A stretch of DNA of 64,000 nucleotides from Microbacter sp. GSS18 (GTDB taxonomy: Bacteria > Actinomycetota > Actinomycetes > Actinomycetales > Microbacteriaceae), in contig CP119753.1 of the NCBI GenBank assembly GCA_029319145.1, positions 744,001 through 808,000 on the forward strand, read 5' to 3'. The first letter of the stretch is position 1. Every line of letters starts with the position of its first letter. Both the position numbers and the translations under genes were made by a program. Shown here piece after piece: positions 21,014-29,474 of the stretch. The notes under the pieces are model-generated. The model saw nothing but the letters and a program-made list of their open reading frames with translations. It had not been told where the DNA came from and made no database searches.

Positions 21014-21067
21014 GGATATCGGACGGATATGCCCCGATCCCGTCTGGATATCGCCGGTCGTGACGCT
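21014..21067 (+). promoter_or_regulatory. SARP-type promoter C
   Basis: GGATATC (21014-21020), GGATATG (21025-21031, 11 bp on) and GGATATC (21046-21052, 21 bp on); 9 nt after the last copy is GACGCT (21062-21067). It faces the secreted-protein gene at 21108 and lies 17 bp behind the -35 of regulator 3. Confidence 0.6.
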
Positions 21068-21107
21068 GTGAACAGGGCGGCAGAGCGTCGCCGAGAAGGA
21101 GCAGATC

Positions 21108-21446
21108 ATGGACACGCAGAGCACGACACCGTCGGGCCGACGGGGTGGGACCCTCCTCGTCCTGGCGCTCGCGACGGTCGTGGGATTCGCCGCCCCCGCG
21201 GCCGCCGCGGCGATCGGCCAGGCGGGCGGCGCGGCATCGGTCAGCGGATCGCGGTGGCTGCAGGTGGACGAGTCGGAATCGGTGACGATCCTCCAGCGGC
21301 CCGTCTACGTCGACCCGCAGGCGCCGGCGGACCGCGCGGAGCGGATCATCCGCACCGAGCTGGAGCGGCGCCGTCAGGTCGCGGCGGATCTGCGGGGGAT
21401 GACCGCCGACCGCCTCGAGCGCGAGATCGGCGCACCGGGGGAGTGA
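21108..21446 (+). CDS. Small secreted protein, function unknown
   Basis: The 112-residue protein has a basic N-terminus (SGRRGGT), a signal helix LLVLALATVVGFAAPAAAAA (cut near residue 35) and a mature part with a hydrophilic helical end (ADRAERIIRTELERRRQVAA). It has no cysteine. ATG 21108 follows AGAAGGAG at 21093-21100 and promoter C. It diverges from regulator 3. No family is recognised; its size, export signal and promoter group it with the small proteins at 6692, 7477 and 15114. Confidence 0.65.
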   Translation: MDTQSTTPSGRRGGTLLVLALATVVGFAAPAAAAAIGQAGGAASVSGSRWLQVDESESVTILQRPVYVDPQAPADRAERIIRTELERRRQVAADLRGMTADRLEREIGAPGE

Positions 21447-21550
21447 GACGGTTCGTCGCGGATCTCCGCATCCGCGATCGCGTGCGGATGTATCAGCGGT
21501 CTGTCAGGGTGCTCTCACACTGACAGGAACACGATGCTGAGGAGCATGCG

Positions 21551-22390
21551 ATGAACGTAAAGCCATGGAGCACGATCTCACCGGGCCACGACTGGTTCCC
21601 GGTCACGGGATTCCAGTACCTGCTGAAGGAGCACGGGCACCCGGTGCTCGTCGACGGGCTCTTCGGACCCGCGACGGAGGCCGCCGTCAAGGCCTTCCAG
21701 TCGTCGGCCGGGATCGCCGTCGACGGGATCGTCGGGCCGCAGACCTGGTCCAAGCTGGTCGTCACGACCAAGCAGGGAAGCACGGGCGATGCCGTCCGCG
21801 CCGTCCAGGCGTTCGGTCTGTCGCCTTCGCCGGGCGTTCCGCCGCTCGTGGTCGACGGCATCTACGGGCCGACCACCGCCGGGCACGTGCGCTTCTATCA
21901 GGAGTCGTGGGGGCTCACGCAGGACGGCATCGCCGGGCAGGAGACGTGGTCGTTCCTCAGCGCCGCGACCCCCGGCAGCACGACGTGGCCGCTCGTCAAG
22001 GTGGGTGCCACGCAGGCCACCAACTGGCGCGTGCTCGCCGCCCAGCACCTGCTGCGCGAACACGGCTCGGGCATCGTCGCCGACGGCATCTTCGGCCCGC
22101 TCAGCGGTGCAGCGGTCTCGGCCTTCCAGCAGACGCTGCGCACCGATGAGATCAGCACCACGATCGGCCAGCTCGACTGGCCGCATCTGATCGTCACCGT
22201 CAAGGCCGGCGACAACGGCGAGGCGGTGCGTGCGGTGCAGACCATGTTCGGGTCGCTCGCCGTCGACGGCGTCTTCGGGCCCCAGACGGACGCGGCCGTT
22301 CGCGACTACCAGCAGATGCTCGGGCTGACCGTCGACGGCATCGTGGGCCCGGTCACGTGGCACGTGCTCACGCTGCGCCTGTACGAGTGA
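21551..22390 (+). CDS. Peptidoglycan-binding repeat protein 1 (four repeats)
   Basis: The 279-residue protein consists of four PG_binding_1-type repeats, each with VDGxFGPxT, a helix containing FQ or YQ, and GIVGPxTW: about residues 20-65, 85-135, 165-215 and 230-275. Such repeats bind cell-wall peptidoglycan. There is no catalytic domain, and no signal peptide or membrane segment is visible (start MNVKPWSTISPGHDW), which is odd for a wall binder. ATG 21551 is preceded by AGGAG. A paralogue follows 88 nt downstream. A weak match to the SARP-type site (around 21486-21510) lies upstream, but its spacing is off by one. Confidence 0.8.
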   Translation: MNVKPWSTISPGHDWFPVTGFQYLLKEHGHPVLVDGLFGPATEAAVKAFQSSAGIAVDGIVGPQTWSKLVVTTKQGSTGDAVRAVQAFGLSPSPGVPPLVVDGIYGPTTAGHVRFYQESWGLTQDGIAGQETWSFLSAATPGSTTWPLVKVGATQATNWRVLAAQHLLREHGSGIVADGIFGPLSGAAVSAFQQTLRTDEISTTIGQLDWPHLIVTVKAGDNGEAVRAVQTMFGSLAVDGVFGPQTDAAVRDYQQMLGLTVDGIVGPVTWHVLTLRLYE

Positions 22391-22427
22391 GCGACGGATC
22401 CCATCCTCCCGGCGCCCGCCGGGTCCC

Positions 22428-22448
22428 GGTCCCTCGTGCCGAGGGACC
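22428..22448 (+). other. Intergenic hairpin between the peptidoglycan-binding genes
   Basis: Perfect 9-bp stem (22428-22436 with 22440-22448) and 3-nt loop, without a T-tract. It may stabilise or partly terminate the upstream message. Confidence 0.5.
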
Positions 22449-22478
22449 TGAGAAAGGCGAGAGAAGAGGAACGCACCC

Positions 22479-23336
22479 ATGAACGTCATGCCTTGGAGCA
22501 CGGTGCACGGCGGCCACGCGTGGACCGTCGGCGCCGGCATCCAGTACCTGCTGAAGGCCCGCGGCCACGCGCTGTCGGTGAATCCGATCATGCTGGATCC
22601 GGCGGCCGTCGCGGCTCTCACGGCCTTCCAGTCATCGGTCGGCGTCGCGCCGGACGGCGTGTGCGGCCCGGCCACCTGGTCGCAACTGGTGGTCACGACC
22701 CGTCAGGGGAGCAGCGGAGACGCGGTCAGGGCGGTCCAGCAGTTCGGGCTGCGCGGGATTCCGGGAGCGGATCCGCTGGTCGTCGACGGCATCTACGGGC
22801 CGATCACCGCCGAGTGCGTGCGCATGTTCCAGCGGGCGTGGGGCCTGACCGTGGACGGCATCGCAGGGCCCGAGACATGGTCGTTCCTGAGCACGCTGTT
22901 CCCGAGTCCGCAGCGCCCATGGCCGCTGGTGAAGGTCGGCGCGACGCAGGCGCACAACTGGCGGGTGGTCGCCGCCCAGCACCTGCTGCGCGAGCACGGC
23001 GCCGCCATCGCCGCAGACGGGATCTTCGGCCCGCTCAGCGGCGAGGCGATCAGGACCTTCCAGCAGACGCTGCGCGCCCTCTACATCAGCACCACCGTCG
23101 GCCAGCTCGACTGGCCCGCACTGATCACGACCGTGCACCTGGGCGTCTCGGGAGACGCCGTGGCGGCGGTGCAGCACCTGTTGATCGCGAACGGTCAGGC
23201 GATCACCGCCGACGGCGCTTTCGGACCCGCCACGGATGCCGCGGTGCGCGCGTATCAGGCGAGCTTCGGGCTCGCCGTGGACGGTGTGGTCGGCCCGAAC
23301 ACGTGGCACAGTCTCACCCTCCAGCCGTTCGACTGA
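22479..23336 (+). CDS. Peptidoglycan-binding repeat protein 2 (four repeats)
   Basis: The 285-residue tandem paralogue of the preceding gene starts [15 protein letters not shown] and has four matching repeats, including [17 protein letters not shown] and the end [18 protein letters not shown]. Its first repeat is less typical (no VDGxFGP). It too lacks a visible signal peptide, membrane helix or enzyme domain. Sequence between the pair is closely similar along the whole length, so it arose by duplication. GAGAGAAGAGG precedes the start. Function beyond wall binding is unknown. Confidence 0.8.
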   Translation: MNVMPWSTVHGGHAWTVGAGIQYLLKARGHALSVNPIMLDPAAVAALTAFQSSVGVAPDGVCGPATWSQLVVTTRQGSSGDAVRAVQQFGLRGIPGADPLVVDGIYGPITAECVRMFQRAWGLTVDGIAGPETWSFLSTLFPSPQRPWPLVKVGATQAHNWRVVAAQHLLREHGAAIAADGIFGPLSGEAIRTFQQTLRALYISTTVGQLDWPALITTVHLGVSGDAVAAVQHLLIANGQAITADGAFGPATDAAVRAYQASFGLAVDGVVGPNTWHSLTLQPFD

Positions 23337-23442
23337 CGACCGGCCGGTTGTGCAGCCAGCCATCCGCCCGCCCACGCACCCGCGGGCGGGCGGGCCGGCG
23401 TGCGCCCGGCGTTCGCGGTGCGTCTCCCGCTACGCTGGCGAC

Positions 23443-24012
23443 GTGACCAGCGACAGGGATGACGACGCCTTCCGGTGGGACGGCGACACGGACCCCACTC
23501 TCGACGCCCCCGCCCCGCGCGCGAAGCTGCCCCGGGGATTCACGCCGGTGGGCAAGGGTGCGGCCGAGGTCGACGAGGACGACGATGCGGCAGCGCCCGC
23601 GGGCGACGAGCCCGGGACCGAGCGCGCGGACGGGGAATCGGACGCCGAGGCGCCGGACGCCGAGGCGCCGGACGTCGAGGGCGAATCCGCGGAGGGTGCC
23701 GATGCGCAGCCGGAACACACCGGCAGCGCCATGCTCGTCACGGTCGGCGTCCTGGCCGGCATCGCGGCGATGTGGACGATCGGATGGGTCATCGGCGGCC
23801 TGCGTCTTCAGGGAACGGCCGAGTTCCTCGTCTCGCCTGCCGCCTACATCCCGAGTCTGTGGCTGGCGGCGCTGGCACCCGCGCTCTGGTTCGGCGCCGT
23901 GTGGGCGCTGACGCGCCGGTCGAAGGCCTGGGTGCGCGTGTCGTGGCTGGTCGCCGGAGTCGTGCTGCTCATCCCGTGGCCCTTCGTGATGACGGGGACG
24001 GTGGGCTCATGA
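23443..24012 (+). CDS. Membrane protein with acidic N-terminal region
   Basis: A 189-residue protein with an N-terminal half rich in Asp, Glu, Ala and Pro (including a tandem DAEAPDAEAPDVEGE) and a C-terminal half with three hydrophobic helices (MLVTVGVLAGIAAMWTIGW, LWLAALAPALWFGAVWAL, VSWLVAGVVLLIPWPFVM). The start is GTG 23443, with TACGCT at 23431-23436 exactly 6 nt before it, indicating a leaderless mRNA. The stop overlaps the next ATG. Function unknown. Confidence 0.7.
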   Translation: MTSDRDDDAFRWDGDTDPTLDAPAPRAKLPRGFTPVGKGAAEVDEDDDAAAPAGDEPGTERADGESDAEAPDAEAPDVEGESAEGADAQPEHTGSAMLVTVGVLAGIAAMWTIGWVIGGLRLQGTAEFLVSPAAYIPSLWLAALAPALWFGAVWALTRRSKAWVRVSWLVAGVVLLIPWPFVMTGTVGS

Positions 24013-24353
24013 GCGAGACGACGACCGGATCGGTGTCCCGCACCCCGACGTGGCTGGTCGCCACGGTCGCCGGCGGATTCGGGCTGCTCTACGCCTACTT
24101 CGTCTGGAACGCGCTGGCGTTCCTCATCAGCCAGGCGACCGGGGCCCTGGGCATCAACGGCTACGGCTGGTTCGTCCTGCTGGCGGCCGTCGTGTTCCCG
24201 GTCCTCGCCTTCGCAGGGGCCTTCGCGATCGGCCTGCGTCGTCGGGCCTGGGAGCTCGGCGTCTCGCTGCTGGCCGGCCTCGCCCTCACGGCCGTGTTCT
24301 GGCTGGACATCGTCGCCTACGCGGCCGTGTTCGGCGCCGGCATGCTCGGCTGA
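24009..24353 (+). CDS. Small membrane protein
   Basis: A 114-residue protein with three hydrophobic segments (WLVATVAGGFGLLYAYFVWN, WFVLLAAVVFPVLAFAGAFA, LGVSLLAGLALTAVFWLDIV). ATG 24009 overlaps the stop of the preceding membrane protein (ATGA), so the two are translationally coupled and may form a complex. No family is recognised and there is no signal for a specific function. Confidence 0.7.
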   Translation: MSETTTGSVSRTPTWLVATVAGGFGLLYAYFVWNALAFLISQATGALGINGYGWFVLLAAVVFPVLAFAGAFAIGLRRRAWELGVSLLAGLALTAVFWLDIVAYAAVFGAGMLG

Positions 24354-24484
24354 CGCGCGTCGTCACACGGTCCGGCGGGTCGCGCGCGCCGCGATAGGCT
24401 GGCTGAGGCCGCGCCCCCGAACACGTGCGGGCGCGGCATCCCGCACTGCACCGCGCCGTCGCGCCACGCCTCGAAGGAACTCCC

Positions 24485-26089
24485 GTGACGAAGCCCGTCG
24501 TTCTGATCGCCGAACAGCTCTCTCCCGCCACGATCGATGCACTCGGACCCGACTTCGACGTCCGCCACGTCGACGGCGCAGATCGGCCGGCGCTGCTGGC
24601 CGCCCTGGCCGAGGCCAACGCGGTGCTCATCCGCTCGGCCACCAAGATGGACACCGAGGCGATCGCCGCGGCGCCCGTCCTGAAGGTCATCGCCCGCGCC
24701 GGTGTCGGCCTCGACAACGTCGACATCAAGGCCGCCACCACCGCCGGCGTCATGGTCGTGAACGCGCCGACGTCGAACATCATCTCGGCCGCCGAGCTGA
24801 CCGTCGGTCACATCCTCAACCTCGCCCGGCACATCCCCGCCGCCCACGCGTCGCTGGCGAAGGGCGAGTGGAAGCGCAGCTCGTTCACCGGGACCGAGCT
24901 GTTCGAGAAGACGGTCGGCATCGTCGGCGTCGGACGCATCGGAGGTCTCATCGCCGAGCGCCTGCGCGCCTTCGGCGTGCGCGTCGTCGGGTACGACCCG
25001 TATGTCACGCCCGCCCGTGCGCAGCAGCTGGGCGTCGAGCTGCTCTCACTCGACGAGGTGCTGGCCCAGAGCGACTTCGTCTCCGTGCACATGCCCAAGA
25101 CCGCCGAGACGACCGGCATGATCGGCGCCGAGCAGTTCCGCGCGATGAAGTCGACGGCCTACGTCGTCAACGTCGCGCGCGGCGGCCTCATCGACGAAGC
25201 CGCCCTGAAGGTCGCGCTCGAGACGGGCGAGATCGCGGGCGCGGGACTCGACGTCTTCACCAGCGAGCCCCCCAAGGAGGGCGGTACGGCGGTCGAGCTG
25301 CTGAGCCTTCCCAACGTCGTCGTCACGCCGCACCTGGGCGCCTCGACCGACGAGGCGCAGGAGAAGGCCGGCATCTCGGTGGCGAAGTCGGTCAAGCTCG
25401 CCCTCGAGGGCGACCTGGTCCCCGACGCCGTGAACGTCGCCGGCGGCGTCATCGACCCGTTCGTGCGTCCGGGCATCGCGCTGGTCGAGATGCTCGGGCA
25501 GTTCTTCGCCGGCATCGCACACGGTGCGCTGACGAGCCTCGACATCGAGGTGCGCGGCGAGCTGGCGGCGTACGACGTCAGCGTTTACCGGCTGGCGGCG
25601 CTCAAGGGCATCTTCACGAACATCGTCAGCGAGAACGTCTCGTACGTGAACGCGCCGGTCTTCGCCGAGCAGCGCGGCATCGAGACGCGCATGATCGTCG
25701 AGGCCGACAGCCCCGAGTACCGCAACCTCACGGTGCTGCGGGGCACGCTCGCCGACGGGACCGTGCTCACGATCGCGGGCACGCTCGCCGGCACCCGCAT
25801 GGTGCCGAAGGTCGTGAGCATCAACGGCTACGAGATCGAGGTCGCGATCGCGCGTCACCACGTCGTGATGCGGTACGCCGACCGTCCGGGCATCGTCGCG
25901 ATCTACGGCAAGTACCTCGGTGACGCGAACATCAACATCGAGGCGCTGCAGGTCGCACAGCCGGACGCGAGCGGGCGTGCGCTGTCGGTGCTGACGGTGG
26001 ACTCCGCCGTGCCCGACGAGATCCTCGACGCGATGCAGGCCGCGACCAACGCGGATCTGTTCCAGCAGATCGAGATCACCGAGCCCTGA
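24485..26089 (+). CDS. serA: D-3-phosphoglycerate dehydrogenase (long ACT form)
   Basis: SerA oxidises 3-phosphoglycerate to phosphohydroxypyruvate with NAD, the first step of serine synthesis. The 534-residue protein is the long actinobacterial type: catalytic/NAD domain with VGIVGVGRIGGLIAERL (about 140-160) and the arginine loop VNVARGGLIDEAAL, an intervening domain (about 320-450), and a C-terminal ACT domain (RPGIVAIYGKYLGDANINIE) for serine feedback. GTG 24485 is preceded by AAGGAA; the open frame from 24425 lacks the conserved N-terminus VTKPVVLIAE. TAGGCT at 24395-24400 is a likely -10, giving a leader of roughly 80 nt. Confidence 0.94.
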   Translation: MTKPVVLIAEQLSPATIDALGPDFDVRHVDGADRPALLAALAEANAVLIRSATKMDTEAIAAAPVLKVIARAGVGLDNVDIKAATTAGVMVVNAPTSNIISAAELTVGHILNLARHIPAAHASLAKGEWKRSSFTGTELFEKTVGIVGVGRIGGLIAERLRAFGVRVVGYDPYVTPARAQQLGVELLSLDEVLAQSDFVSVHMPKTAETTGMIGAEQFRAMKSTAYVVNVARGGLIDEAALKVALETGEIAGAGLDVFTSEPPKEGGTAVELLSLPNVVVTPHLGASTDEAQEKAGISVAKSVKLALEGDLVPDAVNVAGGVIDPFVRPGIALVEMLGQFFAGIAHGALTSLDIEVRGELAAYDVSVYRLAALKGIFTNIVSENVSYVNAPVFAEQRGIETRMIVEADSPEYRNLTVLRGTLADGTVLTIAGTLAGTRMVPKVVSINGYEIEVAIARHHVVMRYADRPGIVAIYGKYLGDANINIEALQVAQPDASGRALSVLTVDSAVPDEILDAMQAATNADLFQQIEITEP

Positions 26090-26126
26090 CCCGGTCGGCG
26101 TCGCGGTCCCGTCATGACCGCGGCGC

Positions 26127-26146
26127 GGCCCGGCCGTGACCGGGCC
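26127..26146. terminator. Weak hairpin between convergent serA and tetR genes
   Basis: A 7-bp GC stem (26127-26133 with 26140-26146) and 6-nt loop in the 68-nt convergent gap, without a T-tract. A role as bidirectional terminator is only suggested by position. Confidence 0.4.
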
Positions 26147-26157
26147 CGGGCATCGCT

Positions 26158-26721
26158 TCAGCGCCGGACGGATGCCTCGACGCGCGCGATCAGCGCCGTG
26201 AGCGCATCGCCGCCGGGCACGGGCCCCGCCACGCCTTCCGAGGCGAGGGCGTTGTTGTAGTAGAGGCCATCGCTCAGCAGCAGGACGAGATCCAGTGCCG
26301 CTTCGTCGAGGACGTGAGGGCGCAGGGCCTCGGCCCACCTGCTCCGCATGCGGCGCAGGGCGTCGGCGGCGCGGTGGCTGCCGCCCTGAGCGAGCCGTGA
26401 GGTCGCGATGATCGCCCGGTCGAGCGGGTCGTCGGCCATGACGGACGTGCGCAGATAGAAGGCGACGGGTCCTTCCTCGGCGGCCTCCAGCGCCGCGACG
26501 TCCTCGTCCACGAGAGCGTCGAGCCGCTCCACGATCGCCGCTTCGAGGGCGTCCTTGGTGGCGAAGTGGTAGAGGAGCCCGCCCTTGGAGACGCCCGCGA
26601 CGCGCGCGGTGGCGTCCATGGTGGCGGCGCGCTCGCCGTCGGCGACGAGCAGCGACTCGAATGCGTCGAGCACGCTCTCTCGTGCACGCGGGGGACGGGC
26701 CATGTTCTCGATCGTACTCAT
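26158..26721 (-). CDS. TetR-family repressor of the adjacent efflux gene
   Basis: The protein is 187 residues from ATG 26721 (MSTIENMARPPRARES). The N-terminal helix-turn-helix reads DATARVAGVSKGGLLYHFATKD (in two parts: DATARVAGVS, KGGLLYHFATKD), typical of TetR proteins, followed by a ligand domain of about 130 residues with C-terminal similarity to TetR_C types. It is divergent from the MFS exporter gene, and a perfect palindrome lies between the two starts. ATG 26703 is an alternative start. It is inferred to repress both genes until a drug or metabolite binds; the ligand is unknown. Confidence 0.85.
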   Translation of the reverse strand: MSTIENMARPPRARESVLDAFESLLVADGERAATMDATARVAGVSKGGLLYHFATKDALEAAIVERLDALVDEDVAALEAAEEGPVAFYLRTSVMADDPLDRAIIATSRLAQGGSHRAADALRRMRSRWAEALRPHVLDEAALDLVLLLSDGLYYNNALASEGVAGPVPGGDALTALIARVEASVRR

Positions 26722-26741
26722 CGGTGTCTCTAATCCGCGTG

Positions 26742-26769
26742 TTACTATACCGGCTGGACGGTATAGTAA
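26742..26769. promoter_or_regulatory. TetR operator with overlapping divergent -10 elements
   Basis: A perfect inverted repeat: TTACTATACCG (26742-26752), 6-nt centre, CGGTATAGTAA (26759-26769). TATAGT occurs in each arm, at 26762-26767 for the exporter and at 26744-26749 on the minus strand for tetR. A repressor on this site would block both promoters at their -10 elements. Confidence 0.85.
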
Positions 26770-28328
26770 TGATGATGACACTCACACAGGAGATCGCACT
26801 GGCGGACCGGGGAGCCCGGCGCGCCGGACCGCGCGCATGGGCCGCGCTGGTCGTGCTGATGCTCCCCGTGCTCCTGGTCTCGGTGGACAACACCGTGCTC
26901 GGCTTCGCCCTGCCCGAGATCGCGCGCGACCTCCGACCGACGAGTGCGCAGCAGCTGTGGATCATCGACGCGTACCCCCTCGTGCTCGCGGGGCTGCTGG
27001 TGACGATGGGCGCCCTGGGCGATCGCTTCGGGCGGCGACGGATGCTGATGATCGGCGCCACCGGCTTCGCGGCGATCTCCGTCGTCGCCGCGTTCGCGCC
27101 GAGCGCGGGCATGCTCATCGGCGCGCGCGCGGCGATGGGCGTCTTCGGCGCCATGCTGATGCCCGCGACCCTCGCACTGCTGCGCAGCATCTTCACCGAT
27201 CGCGGCCAGCGCCGTCTCGCCGTCGCCGTCTGGGCGGCCGCGTTCTCGGCCGGAGCCGCCCTCGGCCCCGTCGCGGGCGGCCTGCTGCTGGAGCACTTCG
27301 CGTGGGGTTCGGTCTTCCTGCTGGCGGTGCCCATGCTTCTGCCGCTGCTGGTGGCGGCGCCGCTGCTGGTCCCCGAGAGCCGCAACCCCGCGGCCGGCCG
27401 AACGGACCCGGTGAGCATCGTGCTGTCGCTCGCGGCGATGCTGGCGGTGGTGTGGGCGATCAAGGACCTGGCCGTGCACGGGGTGGGCGCGACGGCGCTG
27501 GCGGTCATGGCGGTCGGCATCGCCTTCGGTGCGATCTTCGTCCGGCGCCAGCTGCGCGCTCCTGTCCCGATGCTCGACATGCGGCTGTTCGCGAACGCGA
27601 CGTTCAGCGGGGCGCTCCTGGTCAACTTCCTCAGTGTCATCGCCCTCGTGGGCTTCCTGTTCTTCGTCACGCAGCACCTGCAGCTCGTGGCGGGCATGAG
27701 TCCGCTTGACGCCGGACTCGCGCTGGTGCCGGGCCTGGCGGCGATGGTCCTGGCGGGCCTGACCGTCGTGCCCGTCTCGCGGCGCTTCCCTGCCGTCGTG
27801 GTGGTGCCCGCGGGCCTGGCGTTCTCGGCCGCCGGGTACGGGATCGTCGCGCTCGGGGCTCAGAGCGGATCGCCGGCCGTCATCGTCGGCGCGTTCGTGC
27901 TGCTGGGGATCGGGATCGGCGCGGCCGAGACCATGTCCAACGACCTCATCCTCTCGAGTGCTCCGCCGGCGAAGGCCGGTGCGGCCAGCGCGGTGTCCGA
28001 GACCGCGTACGAACTGGGCGCGGTGCTGGGCACAGCGGTCCTCGGCGGCATCCTGACCGCCCTGTACCGCGCGGGCATGCAGCCTCCGGCGGACATCCCC
28101 GCCTACGCCGCCGATGCGGCGCGCGAGACGCTGGCCGGTGCCATGGCGGCGGCCGAGACCCTGCCCGACGCTGCGGCTCAGGCGCTGCGGGAGGCCGCCG
28201 GCGCCGCGTTCGACGGCGGCGTCGCCGTCACGGCGCTGATCGGCGCGGCTCTGGTCGTCGTCGCCGGTGCGATCGCGGCCACTACGCTGGGAACATACCG
28301 CGCCGGCCGCGCGGACAGCCCGCGCTGA
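26769..28328 (+). CDS. MFS multidrug exporter, 14-helix DHA2 type
   Basis: About 519 residues with 13-14 hydrophobic helices and the DHA2 hallmarks: VSVDNTVLGFALPEIARDL in helix 1 and GDRFGRRRMLMIG (motif A) between helices 2 and 3, then PATLALLRSIF. Such proteins export drugs or toxic compounds using the proton gradient. The sequence starts ATGATGATGACA; TATAGT ends at 26767, so the third ATG (26775, MTLTQEIALADRG) best fits a leaderless transcript, giving 517 residues. The substrate is unknown. Expression is inferred to be induced through the divergent TetR protein. Confidence 0.88.
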   Translation: MMMTLTQEIALADRGARRAGPRAWAALVVLMLPVLLVSVDNTVLGFALPEIARDLRPTSAQQLWIIDAYPLVLAGLLVTMGALGDRFGRRRMLMIGATGFAAISVVAAFAPSAGMLIGARAAMGVFGAMLMPATLALLRSIFTDRGQRRLAVAVWAAAFSAGAALGPVAGGLLLEHFAWGSVFLLAVPMLLPLLVAAPLLVPESRNPAAGRTDPVSIVLSLAAMLAVVWAIKDLAVHGVGATALAVMAVGIAFGAIFVRRQLRAPVPMLDMRLFANATFSGALLVNFLSVIALVGFLFFVTQHLQLVAGMSPLDAGLALVPGLAAMVLAGLTVVPVSRRFPAVVVVPAGLAFSAAGYGIVALGAQSGSPAVIVGAFVLLGIGIGAAETMSNDLILSSAPPAKAGAASAVSETAYELGAVLGTAVLGGILTALYRAGMQPPADIPAYAADAARETLAGAMAAAETLPDAAAQALREAAGAAFDGGVAVTALIGAALVVVAGAIAATTLGTYRAGRADSPR

Positions 28329-28372
28329 GCGCGGGCGGGGAGCGCGCCGGCACCCTGTGAGCAAGGAGAGCA

Positions 28373-29425
28373 ATGTCGCGCGTCGTGAAGCTCGCCGTCA
28401 TCCCCGGTGACGGCATCGGACCGGAGGTCGTCGCTGAGGCGGAGAAGGTGCTCGACGTCGTCACCGCCGACAGCGGCGTGTCGTTCGAGAAGTCGCGCTT
28501 CTCGCTCGGCGCGGCGCGGTTCCTCGAGACCGGCGACACGCTGACGGACGCCGACCTCGAGGCGATCGCCCGGCACGACGCGATCCTTCTCGGCGCGGTC
28601 GGCGGCGTGCCGGGCGACCCGCGTCTGAAGGACGCGAACATCGAGCGCGGCCTTCTGCTGAAGCTGCGGTTCTCGCTGGACCACTACGTCAACCTGCGGC
28701 CGTCGAAGCTCTACGCGGGTGCTCCGGGGCCGCTCGCCGACCCGGGCGACATCGACTTCGTCGTCGTCCGCGAGGGGACCGAAGGCCCCTACGTCGGCAA
28801 CGGCGGATCGATCCGCACCGGGACCGCGCACGAGGTCGCCAACGAGACGAGCGTCAACACGGCGTTCGGCATCGAGCGCGTCGTGCGCTACGCCTTCGCC
28901 GCAGCGGAGCGTCGCCGCAAGAAGCTCACGCTGGTCCACAAGACGAATGTCCTCGTGCACGCGGGCGGAATGTGGAAGCGCATCGTCGACGAGGTGGCGA
29001 TGGAGCACCCCGCCGTGGCCGTAGACTATCTGCACGTCGACGCGGCAACCATCTTCCTGGTCACGAACCCGGGCCGATTCGACGTGATCGTCACCGACAA
29101 CCTCTTCGGAGACATCCTCACCGACCTGGCCGGCGCCGTCACCGGTGGCATCGGCCTCGCTGCTTCGGGCAACATCAACCCCGACGGCGCGTTCCCGTCG
29201 ATGTTCGAGCCCGTGCACGGTTCGGCGCCCGACATCGCGGGCCAGCAGAAGGCCGATCCCACGGCCGCGATCCTCTCGGTCGCCCTCATGCTCGATCACC
29301 TCGGGCTCACGGGCGAGGCGCAGCGCATCACGCGCGCCGTCGAGGCGGACGTCGCGGAGCGCGGGAGCGAGCCTCGCTCCACCGCACAGGTCGGCGACGC
29401 GATCCTCGCCCGTCTCCGGGCGTAA
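28373..29425 (+). CDS. leuB: 3-isopropylmalate dehydrogenase
   Basis: LeuB oxidatively decarboxylates 3-isopropylmalate to 2-ketoisocaproate with NAD and a divalent metal, the third leucine step. The 350-residue protein begins [20 protein letters not shown], has the metal-site sequence [19 protein letters not shown] and the NAD loop [14 protein letters not shown] near the C-terminus. AAGGAGAG precedes ATG 28373. It lies 44 nt after the exporter and 49 nt before ilvE, with which it is probably cotranscribed. leuC and leuD lie 16 kb away, so the pathway is split. Confidence 0.94.
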   Translation: MSRVVKLAVIPGDGIGPEVVAEAEKVLDVVTADSGVSFEKSRFSLGAARFLETGDTLTDADLEAIARHDAILLGAVGGVPGDPRLKDANIERGLLLKLRFSLDHYVNLRPSKLYAGAPGPLADPGDIDFVVVREGTEGPYVGNGGSIRTGTAHEVANETSVNTAFGIERVVRYAFAAAERRRKKLTLVHKTNVLVHAGGMWKRIVDEVAMEHPAVAVDYLHVDAATIFLVTNPGRFDVIVTDNLFGDILTDLAGAVTGGIGLAASGNINPDGAFPSMFEPVHGSAPDIAGQQKADPTAAILSVALMLDHLGLTGEAQRITRAVEADVAERGSEPRSTAQVGDAILARLRA

Positions 29426-29474
29426 CCTGGATCCGGCCGTCGCCGCCACACCTCACCAGCCAGGACGTGAACAC

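Noticed and set aside
20963..21124. N-terminal extension of regulator 3 upstream of 20962
   Set aside because: The extension covers its promoter and the SARP-type site; paralogues start at the MTVR/MTMR position.
23337..23442. Short GC-rich repeats between the wall-binding gene and the membrane protein
   Set aside because: Only ordinary GC-rich sequence and a -10 for the next gene; no stable structure or frame.
25046..27697. 883-residue minus-strand frame across serA, tetR and the exporter
   Set aside because: It runs across three well-supported genes in a different phase and has low-complexity composition.
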